A stretch of 64,000 nucleotides of DNA from Trebonia sp963836195 (GTDB taxonomy: Bacteria; Actinomycetota; Actinomycetes; Streptosporangiales; Streptosporangiaceae): NCBI GenBank assembly GCA_963836195.1, contig CAWIIX010000033.1:310001-374000 (forward strand). Reading direction: 5' to 3'. Shown here one piece after another: positions 17,236 through 25,350 of the stretch; position 1 is the stretch's first letter, and the number at the start of each line of letters is the position of its first letter. A program made the position numbers and the translations under genes. Under the pieces are notes generated by a model, which saw nothing but the letters and a program-made list of their open reading frames with translations, did not search any database and was not told the DNA's origin.

Positions 17236-19953
17236 GTGACTGACAGGCTCCTGCTGCTCGACGGGCACTCGCTGGCGTACCGGGCGTTCTTCGCGCTCCC
17301 GGTCGAGAACTTCGCGACCACGACCGGCCAGCCCACCAACGCCGTCTACGGCTTCACCGCGATGCTGATCAACGTCCTGCGGGACGAGAAGCCGACCCGG
17401 GTCGCGGTGGCGTTCGACCGGTCCGAGCCGACCTTCAGGCACGAGCAGTACGTCGAGTACAAGGCCGGCCGGACCAAGGCGCCGGATGAGTTCCGCAGCC
17501 AGATCAGCCTCATCTTCGAGGTCCTGGACGCGCTCGGCATCCGCCACCTGTCCGCCCCCGGCTACGAGGCCGACGACATCATCGCCACCCTCGCCACCCA
17601 GGCCAGCGCCGCGGGCGACGACGTCCTCATCGTCACCGGCGACCGGGACACCTTCCAGCTCATCGACCACCACGTGACCGTGCTCTACAACAGCCGCGGC
17701 GTATCTGACATGAAGCGCTACGACCCCGTCACCTTGGTCGAAAAGTACGGCCTGACCCCCGCCCAGTACCCCGACTTCGCCGCCCTGCGGGGCGACCCGA
17801 GCGACAACCTGCCCTCCATCCCCGGCGTCGGCGAGAAGACCGCGACCAAGTGGATCGTGGAGTTCGGCTCGCTCGAGAACCTGGTCAACCGGGTCGACGA
17901 GGTCAAGGGCAAGGCGGGCGACGCGCTCCGCGAGAACCTCGGCAACGTCCTCCGCAACCGTCAGCTCACCCAGCTCATCTGCGACCTGCCGACCGAGACG
18001 GTCGGCGCCACCCCGGACGAGCTCGCCCCCGCCCGCTCCGACCGCAACACGGTCCACGATCTCTTCGACACCCTGCAGTTCCGAGTGCTGCGCGACCGGC
18101 TCTACTCGACCTTCCCCGACGGCCTCCCCGGTGCGCCCGCCCAGGGCGCCGGCGACACCGCCGCCAAAGATCAAGAACTCGGGGGCTTCGAGGTCGACGC
18201 GTCCGTCCTCGCCCCGGGACAGGTCGCGGCCTGGCTGGAAGATCATGGTTCGGTCGAACGGACCGGGCTGGCTGTGGCCGGCAGTTGGACCGCCGGCAGC
18301 GGGGTGGCCACCGCGATCGCGCTCGCCACCCCCGACGGCGCGGGCGCGTTCATCGACCCGACCCAGCTGACCCCGGACGACGACCGCGCCCTGGCCGAGT
18401 GGCTGGCGGACGAGCGCCGCCCGAAGGCGCTGCACGACGCCAAGGGCCCGATCCACGCGCTCGCCGCGCACGGCTGGACGCTGAAGGGCCTCAGCAGCGA
18501 CACCGCCCTCGCCGCCTATCTCGCGCTGCCCGGCCAGCGGACCTTCGACCTGGCCGACCTGTCGCTGCGCTACCTCGGCAAGGAGCTGCGGGACGCGGCC
18601 GGCGGCGACGTGCAGCTCACGCTGGACGGCTCCGACGAGCAGGAGGCGGCGATCGCGCTGATCTGGCGGGCGGTGGCCACCCTCGACCTCGCCGCCGCGC
18701 TGGACGAGGACCTCGAGGCGCGCGGCGCCACCCGGCTGCTGCACGAGATCGAGCTGCCGCTCGAGTACGTGCTGGCCGAGATGGAGCGGATCGGGATCGC
18801 GTCCGACGTCGACCACTTCGCGAAGATGTCGGCCGAGCTCTACGACGAGGTTAAGGCGGCCGAGCAGGCCGCCTACGCGGAGGTCGGCCACGAGTTCAAT
18901 CTCGGCTCGCCCAAGCAGCTCCAGGAGGTGCTCTTCACCGAGCTGAGGCTGCCGAAGACGAAGAAGATCAAGACCGGCTACACGACCGACTCCGACGCGC
19001 TGACCAACCTGCTCGTCACCAACGACGTGCCAGTGCTCAGGTACATCATGCGCCACCGGGACGTCTCCAAGCTCAAGTCCTTCGTCGACATCCTGACGCT
19101 GGCGACCGGCGACGACGGGCGCATCCACACCACCTACAACCAGATGGTCGCGGCGACCGGCCGCCTTTCCTCGACCGACCCCAACCTGCAGAACATCCCG
19201 ATCAGGACCGAGCTCGGCCGCCGCATCCGCGAGGGCTTCGTGGTCGGCCCCGGCTACGAGACCCTGCTGACCGCGGACTACAGCCAGATCGAGCTCCGCA
19301 TCATGGCCGACCTGTCCCGCGACGAGGCGCTGCTGGCCGCGTTCGAGTCGGGCCACGACTTCCACGCCGCGACCGCCTCCCGGGTCTTCGGCGTCGAGCC
19401 GACCGACGTCAGCCCCGAGCAGCGGGCCAAGATCAAGGCGATGAACTACGGCCTCGCCTACGGCCTGTCCGCGTTCGGCCTGTCCGGCCAGCTCCGGATC
19501 GCCGTCGACGAGGCCCGCGGCCTGATGGACGATTACTTCGAGGAGTTCGGCGGGGTCCGCGACTACCTCCAGTCGATCGTCGCCCAGGCCCGCCTTGACG
19601 GCTACACCTCGACGATCATGGGCCGTCGCCGCTACCTGCCCGACCTGACCTCCGACAACCGCCAGCGCCGGGAGATGGCCGAGCGGATGGCGCTCAACGC
19701 CCCCATCCAGGGCTCCGCCGCCGACGTGATCAAGGTGGCCATGCTCCGCGTCCGCGCCCAGCTGGCCGCGGCCGGCCTCCGCTCGCGGATGCTGCTCCAG
19801 GTCCACGACGAGCTCATCTTCGAGGTCGCCCCGGGCGAACTTGAGGCCCTCACCGCCCTGGTCACCGCCGAGATGGGCGCCGCCACCACCCTCCGCGTCC
19901 CGCTCGCCGTCTCCATCGGCACCGGCCGCAGCTGGGCCGAGGCCGCCCACTGA
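17236..19953 (+). CDS. polA: DNA polymerase I
   Basis: The 905-residue protein is full length. It has the N-terminal 5' nuclease (LLLLDGHSLAYRAFFAL, GYEADDIIATLA, VTGDRDTFQLI, GDPSDNLPSIPGVGEKTA), a degenerate proofreading domain in the middle, and the polymerase domain: motif A LLTADYSQIELRIMA, motif B RAKIKAMNYGLAYGLSAFG, motif C LQVHDELIFEV. It fills gaps during repair and removes RNA primers. In the middle domain I do not see the usual exonuclease acidic motifs, as in other actinobacterial PolI. It starts at GTG 17236 on leaderless evidence. It is followed by rpsA with its own promoter. Confidence 0.97.
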   Translation: MTDRLLLLDGHSLAYRAFFALPVENFATTTGQPTNAVYGFTAMLINVLRDEKPTRVAVAFDRSEPTFRHEQYVEYKAGRTKAPDEFRSQISLIFEVLDALGIRHLSAPGYEADDIIATLATQASAAGDDVLIVTGDRDTFQLIDHHVTVLYNSRGVSDMKRYDPVTLVEKYGLTPAQYPDFAALRGDPSDNLPSIPGVGEKTATKWIVEFGSLENLVNRVDEVKGKAGDALRENLGNVLRNRQLTQLICDLPTETVGATPDELAPARSDRNTVHDLFDTLQFRVLRDRLYSTFPDGLPGAPAQGAGDTAAKDQELGGFEVDASVLAPGQVAAWLEDHGSVERTGLAVAGSWTAGSGVATAIALATPDGAGAFIDPTQLTPDDDRALAEWLADERRPKALHDAKGPIHALAAHGWTLKGLSSDTALAAYLALPGQRTFDLADLSLRYLGKELRDAAGGDVQLTLDGSDEQEAAIALIWRAVATLDLAAALDEDLEARGATRLLHEIELPLEYVLAEMERIGIASDVDHFAKMSAELYDEVKAAEQAAYAEVGHEFNLGSPKQLQEVLFTELRLPKTKKIKTGYTTDSDALTNLLVTNDVPVLRYIMRHRDVSKLKSFVDILTLATGDDGRIHTTYNQMVAATGRLSSTDPNLQNIPIRTELGRRIREGFVVGPGYETLLTADYSQIELRIMADLSRDEALLAAFESGHDFHAATASRVFGVEPTDVSPEQRAKIKAMNYGLAYGLSAFGLSGQLRIAVDEARGLMDDYFEEFGGVRDYLQSIVAQARLDGYTSTIMGRRRYLPDLTSDNRQRREMAERMALNAPIQGSAADVIKVAMLRVRAQLAAAGLRSRMLLQVHDELIFEVAPGELEALTALVTAEMGAATTLRVPLAVSIGTGRSWAEAAH

Positions 19954-20012
19954 CGCGGTCGGCCGAGGCGGCCCCCGCACTTGCATTGAGTCCGAGTCGT
20001 AGCCTGCGGAAA

Positions 20013-20041
20013 TTGACCAGCCAGCGATAACTTCATAAGCT
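20013..20041 (+). promoter_or_regulatory. Sigma-70-type promoter of rpsA
   Basis: TTGACC (20013-20018) and TAAGCT (20036-20041) are separated by 17 bases. This implies an untranslated leader of about 180 bases before rpsA, which could host autoregulation by S1. Confidence 0.5.
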
Positions 20042-20226
20042 GATCATTGCGCTGTGTCCTCGTGCGGCCCGTCGCGGACAGGTGACTCCCAGAGTCGCGT
20101 GACCACTTCAGGCAGGCCGCCGGTGCGTGTCGTGGCTGTGAACCGGCCCGGCAAGTCCCGCGCGTTCACTGCATGGTCCGCGGCGCGCATCATTCATTCC
20201 TGTCCGCATCCGGAGCCCACTCACTC

Positions 20227-21741
20227 ATGACGAGCAGCACGCAAACCACCTCGACGCCCCAGGTAGCGATCAACGACATCGGGTCCGAGGAGGAATTCCT
20301 CGCCGCGATCGACCTGACCATTAAGTACTTCAACGACGGAGACATTGTCGAGGGGACCGTCGTCAAGGTCGACCGAGACGAGGTTTTGCTCGACATCGGT
20401 TACAAGACCGAGGGCGTCATCCCGTCCCGCGAGCTGTCGATCAAGCACGACGTCGACCCGCACGATGTCGTCAAGACCGGCGAGCAGATCGAGGCCCTGG
20501 TCCTCCAGAAGGAGGACAAGGAAGGCCGCCTCATCCTGTCCAAGAAGCGGGCGCAGTACGAGCGCGCGTGGGGCACCATCGAGCGGATCAAGGAGGAGGA
20601 CGGCGTCGTCACCGGCACCGTCATCGAGGTCGTCAAGGGCGGCCTCATCCTCGACATCGGGCTGCGCGGCTTCCTGCCGGCGTCGCTGGTGGAGATGCGC
20701 CGGGTGCGCGACCTCCAGCCGTACGTCGGCAAGGAGATCGAGGCCAAGATCATCGAGCTGGACAAGAACCGCAACAACGTGGTCCTGTCCCGCCGGGCCT
20801 GGCTCGAGCAGACCCAGTCCGAGGTCCGCCACACCTTCCTCAACACGCTGCGCAAGGGCCAGATCCGCAAGGGCGTGGTCTCGTCGATCGTCAACTTCGG
20901 CGCGTTCGTCGACCTCGGCGGCGTGGACGGCCTGGTGCACGTGTCCGAGCTGTCCTGGAAGCACATCGACCACCCGGGTGAGGTTGTCGAGGTCGGCCAG
21001 GAGGTCACGGTCGAGGTGCTGGACGTGGACATGGACCGCGAGCGCGTGTCCCTGTCGCTGAAGTCCACCCAGGAAGACCCGTGGCAGCAGTTCGCCCGCA
21101 CCCACCAGATCGGCCAGGTCGTCCCCGGCCGGGTCACCAAGCTGGTGCCGTTCGGCGCGTTCGTCCGGGTCGAGGAGGGCATCGAGGGCCTGGTCCACAT
21201 CTCCGAGCTGGCGGACCGCCACGTGGAGATCCCGGAGCAGGTCGTGCAGGTCGGCGAGGAGATCTTCGTCAAGATCATCGACATCGACCTCGACCGCCGC
21301 CGCATCTCGCTGAGCCTCAAGCAGGCCAACGAGGGCACGGTCGGCGAGGCGACCGGCGACGAGTTCGACCCGACGCTCTACGGCATGCCCGCGACCTACG
21401 ACGACCAGGGCAACTACCTGTACCCGGAGGGGTTCGACTCGGAGACCGGCGACTGGCTGCCCGGCTTCGACTCGCAGCGGGAGGAGTGGGAGCGGCAGTA
21501 CGCCGAGGCCCGTGCTCGCTTCGAGGCGCACCGCAAGCAGATCGAGGAGTCCCGCGCCAAGGCCGAAGAGGCGGCGGAGAGTGGCGAGGTCGCCGAGGGC
21601 GGCGTCACCACCGTCGAGTCCGCGCCGCGCGCGCCGCGGACGGGCCGCCCGGCGGCCGAGCCCGGCGCGCCGACCGGCACCCTGGCCTCCGACGAGGCCC
21701 TGGCCGCGCTCCGCGAGAAGCTGTCCGGCGGACAGAGCTAG
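20227..21741 (+). CDS. rpsA: 30S ribosomal protein S1
   Basis: The ATG at 20227 has GGAG 11 bases upstream and gives the usual actinobacterial start; an in-frame ATG at 20173 would add a non-conserved leader. The 504-residue protein carries four S1 RNA-binding repeats, at about residues 36-105, 123-188, 209-277 and 294-363. The third and fourth are most typical (KGVVSSIVNFGAFVDLGGVD, GLVHVSELSWKHI, GLVHISELADRH). A charged C-terminal extension with EEWERQYAEARARFEAH and an Ala/Pro tail follows, as in other actinobacteria. S1 recruits mRNA to the 30S subunit. It ends just before a strong hairpin. Confidence 0.97.
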   Translation: MTSSTQTTSTPQVAINDIGSEEEFLAAIDLTIKYFNDGDIVEGTVVKVDRDEVLLDIGYKTEGVIPSRELSIKHDVDPHDVVKTGEQIEALVLQKEDKEGRLILSKKRAQYERAWGTIERIKEEDGVVTGTVIEVVKGGLILDIGLRGFLPASLVEMRRVRDLQPYVGKEIEAKIIELDKNRNNVVLSRRAWLEQTQSEVRHTFLNTLRKGQIRKGVVSSIVNFGAFVDLGGVDGLVHVSELSWKHIDHPGEVVEVGQEVTVEVLDVDMDRERVSLSLKSTQEDPWQQFARTHQIGQVVPGRVTKLVPFGAFVRVEEGIEGLVHISELADRHVEIPEQVVQVGEEIFVKIIDIDLDRRRISLSLKQANEGTVGEATGDEFDPTLYGMPATYDDQGNYLYPEGFDSETGDWLPGFDSQREEWERQYAEARARFEAHRKQIEESRAKAEEAAESGEVAEGGVTTVESAPRAPRTGRPAAEPGAPTGTLASDEALAALREKLSGGQS

Positions 21742-21764
21742 TCACGTCTAGCTGCACCTAACGT

Positions 21765-21805
21765 CGCTGCCCCGCCGCCCGGTTCACCCGGGCGGCGGGG
21801 CAGCG
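21765..21805 (+). terminator. Strong hairpin after rpsA
   Basis: CGCTGCCCCGCCGCCCGG (21765-21782) pairs perfectly with 21788-21805 around a 5-base loop. It has no T tract, as is usual for actinobacterial terminators. Confidence 0.75.
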
Positions 21806-21814
21806 CCATTTCCG

Positions 21815-21960
21815 CCCCGCCCTCGCCCCCCCCGCCCCGCCCCGCCCCGCCCCGCGACGCCCGCCCCGCGACGCCCGCTCCGCCCCGCGACGCCCGCTCC
21901 GCCCCGCCCCGCCCCGCGACGCCCGCCCCGCCCCGCCCCGCGCCCCGCCGCGCCGCGCCC
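21815..21960. repeat. C-rich low-complexity tract between rpsA and coaE
   Basis: About 145 bases consist of CCCCG and GCGACGCCCG units. The minus strand therefore has many closely spaced G runs and could form quadruplexes. Open frames across it are composition artefacts. Confidence 0.8.
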
Positions 21961-21975
21961 CCAGCCATCAGCGAG

Positions 21976-22023
21976 CCAAGTGCGCCTTTGGGCCGGCAAG
22001 AGTGAGCCCAAACGCGCACTTGG
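21976..22023 (-). terminator. Hairpin terminator after coaE
   Basis: CCAAGTGCGCCTTTGGGC (21976-21993) pairs with 22006-22023 with a single mismatch and a 12-base loop. It lies 18 bases downstream of the coaE stop codon on the minus strand. Confidence 0.65.
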
Positions 22024-22040
22024 GTCCGTCTCACCCCGTC

Positions 22041-22670
22041 TCACCCCCGGGCGCGCGCGCGGAGCCGCAGCTCGCCCCAGACCTCGTCCACCCGCCGGTC
22101 AAGGTCCTCGCGTGATCCGGAGTTGTCGATGACGATGTCGGCCACCGCCAGCCGCTCCTCGCGGGTGGCCTGGGCCGCCATCCGCGCTCGGGCCTGCTCC
22201 TCGGCCATCCCGCGCGGCCCGGTGAGCCGCTCGAGCTGCGTCTCGGCGGGCACGTCGACGACGATGACCAGGTCGAACTCCTTGGCCCGGCCCCATTCGG
22301 CCAGCAGCGCGACGTCGTGCACCAGCACCACGTCGTCGCCCCCCGTCCGGATCGCGGCCTGCTCGGCGGCCGCAATCCACTCGTGGATAAGCGGGTGGGT
22401 GATCGCGTTGAGCCGGCCAAGCGCGGCCTCGTCGGCGAACACGATGCCGGCCAGCTTCGCCCGGTCGAGCGACCCGTCGGCCGCGAGCACGCCCGCGCCG
22501 AAGGCCGCCGTGATCGCCGCCAGCCCCGGCGTCCCCTGCTCGACCACCGCCCGCGCCGCCTTATCGGCGTCGAGGACGACGGCCCCCAGCTCGGCCAGCC
22601 GCGCCGACACCGTGCTCTTCCCCGAACCGATCCCGCCGGTCAGCCCCACTCGCAGCATGTTCTCACTCAC
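22041..22670 (-). CDS. coaE: Dephospho-CoA kinase
   Basis: This 209-residue protein phosphorylates dephospho-CoA to coenzyme A, the last step of CoA synthesis. The P-loop is GLTGGIGSGKS near the N-terminus, followed by LDADKAARAVVEQG and HPLIHEW, which shape the CoA and lid sites, and the arginine-rich lid RARMAAQATREERL. Start codons GTG 22670 and ATG 22658 are both possible; the latter fits GGGAG better, while the longer form is annotated here. The C-terminal extension found in some actinobacterial CoaE is absent. It is convergent with rpsA. Confidence 0.95.
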   Translation of the reverse strand: MSENMLRVGLTGGIGSGKSTVSARLAELGAVVLDADKAARAVVEQGTPGLAAITAAFGAGVLAADGSLDRAKLAGIVFADEAALGRLNAITHPLIHEWIAAAEQAAIRTGGDDVVLVHDVALLAEWGRAKEFDLVIVVDVPAETQLERLTGPRGMAEEQARARMAAQATREERLAVADIVIDNSGSREDLDRRVDEVWGELRLRARARG

Positions 22671-22731
22671 TCCCGCCCGCTTCCCGCGATCACCATACGT
22701 CGCCGTGGCCCAATGAAAATCATCGGCACGC

Positions 22732-22737
22732 TACGAT
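22732..22737 (+). promoter_or_regulatory. Leaderless -10 (TACGAT) of the methyltransferase gene
   Basis: TACGAT ends exactly 7 bases before the GTG at 22745, with no Shine-Dalgarno sequence. Confidence 0.5.
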
Positions 22738-22744
22738 AAATCCC

Positions 22745-23521
22745 GTGGCCGACTTTGATCCCACTACGCCGTCTATTGCCCGGGTATATGACTACCTGCT
22801 GAACGGCAAGGACAATTTTGCCGTCGACCGCGAAGTGGCGGACAAGCTGCTGGCCGTCGCCCCGATCGCGGCCCTGGTCATGCGGGAGAACCGGCAGTTT
22901 CTCGCCCGCGCCGCCCGCTGGGCCGCCGAGCAGGGGATCAGCCAGTTCATCGACCTCGGCTGCGGCATGCCGACGACGCCCAACACCCACCAGGGCGCGC
23001 AGGAGGTCGACCCGGACGCGCACGTCGCCTACGTCGACACCGACGCGGTCGTCCTCGCGCACCTGCGCGCGCTCGCCGCGCAGGGCAACCCGGGGGTGAC
23101 GGTCGTCGACGCCGACGTCCGCGAGCGCGAGGCCACCCTCAACGCGATCAGCGCCGGCATCGACCTCTCCCGGCCGACGTGCCTGCTGATGGGGGCGCTG
23201 CTGCACTTCTTCCCCGCCGATGAGGCCCGAGACCTGGTGGCCGGCTACGTGGCCGCGCTCGCGCCCGGCAGCTACGTGGTGCTCTCGGTCGGCCGGGCCG
23301 ACGGCGACGCCGAGGCCAAGGGGTTCGGCACCTACTCATCGACCGGCGCGGCGACGGCGTATAACCACTCGGTGGCCGAGTTCGCCGGCTTCTTCGGCCC
23401 GCTGTCGCTGGTGCCGCCGGGCGTGGCCGATGCCCGCGAATGGCACCCGGACGACGAGCAGCCGACCCCGCTGCCGCCCCGTTCCGGTCAGTCGCTTGTC
23501 GGCGTCGCGCGCGTCGGCTAA
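22745..23521 (+). CDS. DUF574-family SAM-dependent methyltransferase
   Basis: This 258-residue protein belongs to the actinobacterial DUF574 family. Signatures are the opening SIARVYDYLLNGKDNFAVDR, the SAM-binding FIDLGCGMPTTPNTHQ, the acidic VAYVDTDAVVLAHLRAL, VVDADVRE, and LLMGALLHFFPADEA. The fold is that of class I methyltransferases, but the substrate of this large family is not established. It is expected to be cytoplasmic. It begins at a leaderless GTG and stands alone between coaE and a convergent membrane protein gene. Confidence 0.92.
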   Translation: MADFDPTTPSIARVYDYLLNGKDNFAVDREVADKLLAVAPIAALVMRENRQFLARAARWAAEQGISQFIDLGCGMPTTPNTHQGAQEVDPDAHVAYVDTDAVVLAHLRALAAQGNPGVTVVDADVREREATLNAISAGIDLSRPTCLLMGALLHFFPADEARDLVAGYVAALAPGSYVVLSVGRADGDAEAKGFGTYSSTGAATAYNHSVAEFAGFFGPLSLVPPGVADAREWHPDDEQPTPLPPRSGQSLVGVARVG

Positions 23522-23540
23522 AAAAGCCAAGAACAAATCG

Positions 23541-23560
23541 TCCTATCGAACGGACCGTGC
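23541..23560 (-). repeat. Dispersed GGTCCGTTCG repeat, copy 5
   Basis: On the minus strand this reads GCACGGTCCGTTCGATAGGA and continues into ATTTGTTCTT, matching the core and T-rich tail of the copies at 471, 30691, 36706 and 61719. It lies between two convergent genes. Confidence 0.4.
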
Positions 23561-23578
23561 CCTTCGCCTATCAGGCAA

Positions 23579-24385
23579 TCAAAGGTCGGGGGCCATGGGC
23601 TCGGCGCGGTCGGGGGCCATCGGCCGCCGCCGGGGGGCCTCGACCCGCTGAATGGACGGCCGGAACGGGTAGATCAGCATCGTGTGATAACCGAACCTGT
23701 AGAGGTAGGCGAGAAAGAGGTGCAGCTCGTTCAGCGCCTCGGTTTCCAGCCGATCGGCCAGTCGCACGAGGTCGTCGTTGTTGTACTTGCGCAGGTGCTG
23801 AGTGGACGGGTGCAGGTCGAGCGACGCCCGCAGGCGTTCGGGGCCGGCGTCCAGGTGGATCAGCCGGACAATGCTGATCTTGTGCTGAATGGAATCCCGC
23901 CAGCGGTCCAGGTCCGCCCGCGCCCGGCCTGCGCGGGGCAGTCCCTCGGCCTGATTGCTGTAGTACTGGGCCGCGTCGGAAATCCACAGCGGATGGGGCG
24001 CCGCCGCCCGCAGCCTGGTCTCGCACCAGGCCTCCATGTCGTCGCCCATCCGGTCGTAGAGGCGGCTGAACGGAAGCGTCAGCAGGCCGCCGGGCAGGTT
24101 CCGCGGGAGCATGCCGCGATCGCGCTGCGGGGGCAATTTGCTCAGCCAAAGCCCGCTCGGCACGACGATCCCGACATAAGCGGGGACGTGCCTACTGGCG
24201 ACGACGAGAAGCAGGCCCACCAGGCTGGACATCACCGCCGTGCTCACGACGATGAAAAAGGCCCAGTAGCGGGCGCGCGGCCCGAATGGCGGGCCGATCC
24301 CCCGGCAGCGCAGCCTCAGGAAGCCGTACGCGAGAATAAGCGACAGCACAAAAGTCCCTGCAACACCAATGACCCAGCTAGGCAT
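23579..24385 (-). CDS. Unrecognised membrane-anchored protein
   Basis: I do not recognise the family. The 268-residue protein has two N-terminal membrane spans (VIGVAGTFVLSLILAYGFL and YWAFFIVVSTAVMSSLVGLLL) and a cytoplasmic helical domain of about 200 residues with many Arg, His and Leu. It has a conspicuous aromatic segment, LFLAYLYRFGYHTMLIYPF, and ends in a near-duplicate RPMAPDRAEPMAPDL. There is no operon partner on the same strand. The ATG at 24385 sits at the edge of an AT-richer intergenic region. Confidence 0.65.
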   Translation of the reverse strand: MPSWVIGVAGTFVLSLILAYGFLRLRCRGIGPPFGPRARYWAFFIVVSTAVMSSLVGLLLVVASRHVPAYVGIVVPSGLWLSKLPPQRDRGMLPRNLPGGLLTLPFSRLYDRMGDDMEAWCETRLRAAAPHPLWISDAAQYYSNQAEGLPRAGRARADLDRWRDSIQHKISIVRLIHLDAGPERLRASLDLHPSTQHLRKYNNDDLVRLADRLETEALNELHLFLAYLYRFGYHTMLIYPFRPSIQRVEAPRRRPMAPDRAEPMAPDL

Positions 24386-24759
24386 GCCAAGCCCCCCTTG
24401 CCTTGCGCCCTTGCGTCATTGCTGGCGCGCCTGCCTCCCGGTTTATATGCTTGCAGGTGATTAGCAATGTATCTAGGCTTTATTTCACTTCACGTCAATA
24501 GAGGTGATTGGGCATCATTTCGCGGCGAATCGCAGGAGCACCATCCAGCCCGGGGACCTGCTCACGGCACACGCGTCCGGCGAGCACGAGCGTTGAGTGC
24601 AATGAAGATAACGTTTATATAACGATCAGCCAGGATGGGTTGTCTGGCCCGGGGGCCGGCGAGACTTTAGTTAGAGCTATACATTTAGCTCAGGCTAAAC
24701 ATACGCGAACCGCACCGTCCGGACGTGACAGGTCCGGTCGTCACCACGTGGAGGCACCG
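24386..24759. other. AT-richer regulatory region
   Basis: About 370 bases between divergent genes with no credible gene. It includes the inverted repeat CGTT-TATAT-AACG (24612-24624) and overlapping palindromes at 24674-24699. The composition is markedly lower in GC than the neighbours. Confidence 0.6.
24674..24699. promoter_or_regulatory. Overlapping palindromes upstream of an XRE regulator
   Basis: GAGCTA-N6-TAGCTC (24674-24691) overlaps TTTAGC-N4-GCTAAA (24684-24699), 60 bases before the regulator start. Such symmetry is expected for an autoregulatory operator; binding is inferred. Confidence 0.4.
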
Positions 24760-25104
24760 ATGGGCTTCAAATCAGGCGTTTCGTCCGATCAGAGGACCAC
24801 GGAAACCCAGATCGACGAGGAGATGCTCGCCCTCGTCACTCAGCTCACCAACGAGATCTCCTGGTGCCTGCGCGAGCGCGGTCTGACCCGAGCCGACCTC
24901 GCGGCCCGGATGGGCGTATCCCCCGGGCGGGTCAGCCAGATCCTGGGCGGCGGGGAGAACCTCACGCTGCGAACGCTGGCCGCGCTGTCGACGGCCCTGG
25001 ACGCCCGCTTCGACGTCGAGCTCAACGCGCTCAAGGCCGGCGACGCGTACACCAGCCACAGCGCCGCCTCCGCCGAGGCAGTCCCGCAGCGGCACCCCGC
25101 CTGA
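24760..25104 (+). CDS. XRE-family transcriptional regulator
   Basis: The ATG at 24760 has GGAGG (24750-24754) upstream, so the longer frame from 24508 is rejected. The 114-residue protein has a central helix-turn-helix: LTRADLAARMGVSPGRVSQI followed by LTLRTLAALSTALDARFDVEL. This is the Cro/CI layout, related to antitoxin-type regulators such as HigA. No toxin gene is adjacent. It probably binds the palindromes just upstream. Confidence 0.85.
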   Translation: MGFKSGVSSDQRTTETQIDEEMLALVTQLTNEISWCLRERGLTRADLAARMGVSPGRVSQILGGGENLTLRTLAALSTALDARFDVELNALKAGDAYTSHSAASAEAVPQRHPA

Positions 25105-25350
25105 CCTGATCACCCCGGCCCGGCGGCACCTGCCCTCCCCATTGCCCGCCCCCGGCCCGCTGGCGATCGCCAGCCGAGATGCCATCCGCCAGGCAGTGCT
25201 TCTCTCCTACCATTTAGCGCAGGAACCTCATCGGACAACCGCAGGCGTCGGTCTGCGGCTGGTCGGTGCCTAAATGGGTAGTTGTCGTACAGGGCGGCGC
25301 GTCCCCGCATTGCTGATCGCGCCGTGGGCGGCCTCGGAGAGGGAAGCGTC
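25105..25350. other. Intergenic region before the FHA gene
   Basis: About 245 bases without a gene or a clear promoter; I see no repeat or hairpin of note. Confidence 0.5.

Noticed and set aside
16771..19986. Very long antisense open frame over polA (about 1070 codons)
   Set aside because: High GC leaves few stop codons in antisense frames; the product is Gly/Arg/Asp-rich without domains and polA on the plus strand is fully conserved.
21738..22044. Gly/Arg-rich open frames on the minus strand between rpsA and coaE
   Set aside because: Pure products of the C-rich low-complexity tract and hairpins; no ribosome binding site or domain.
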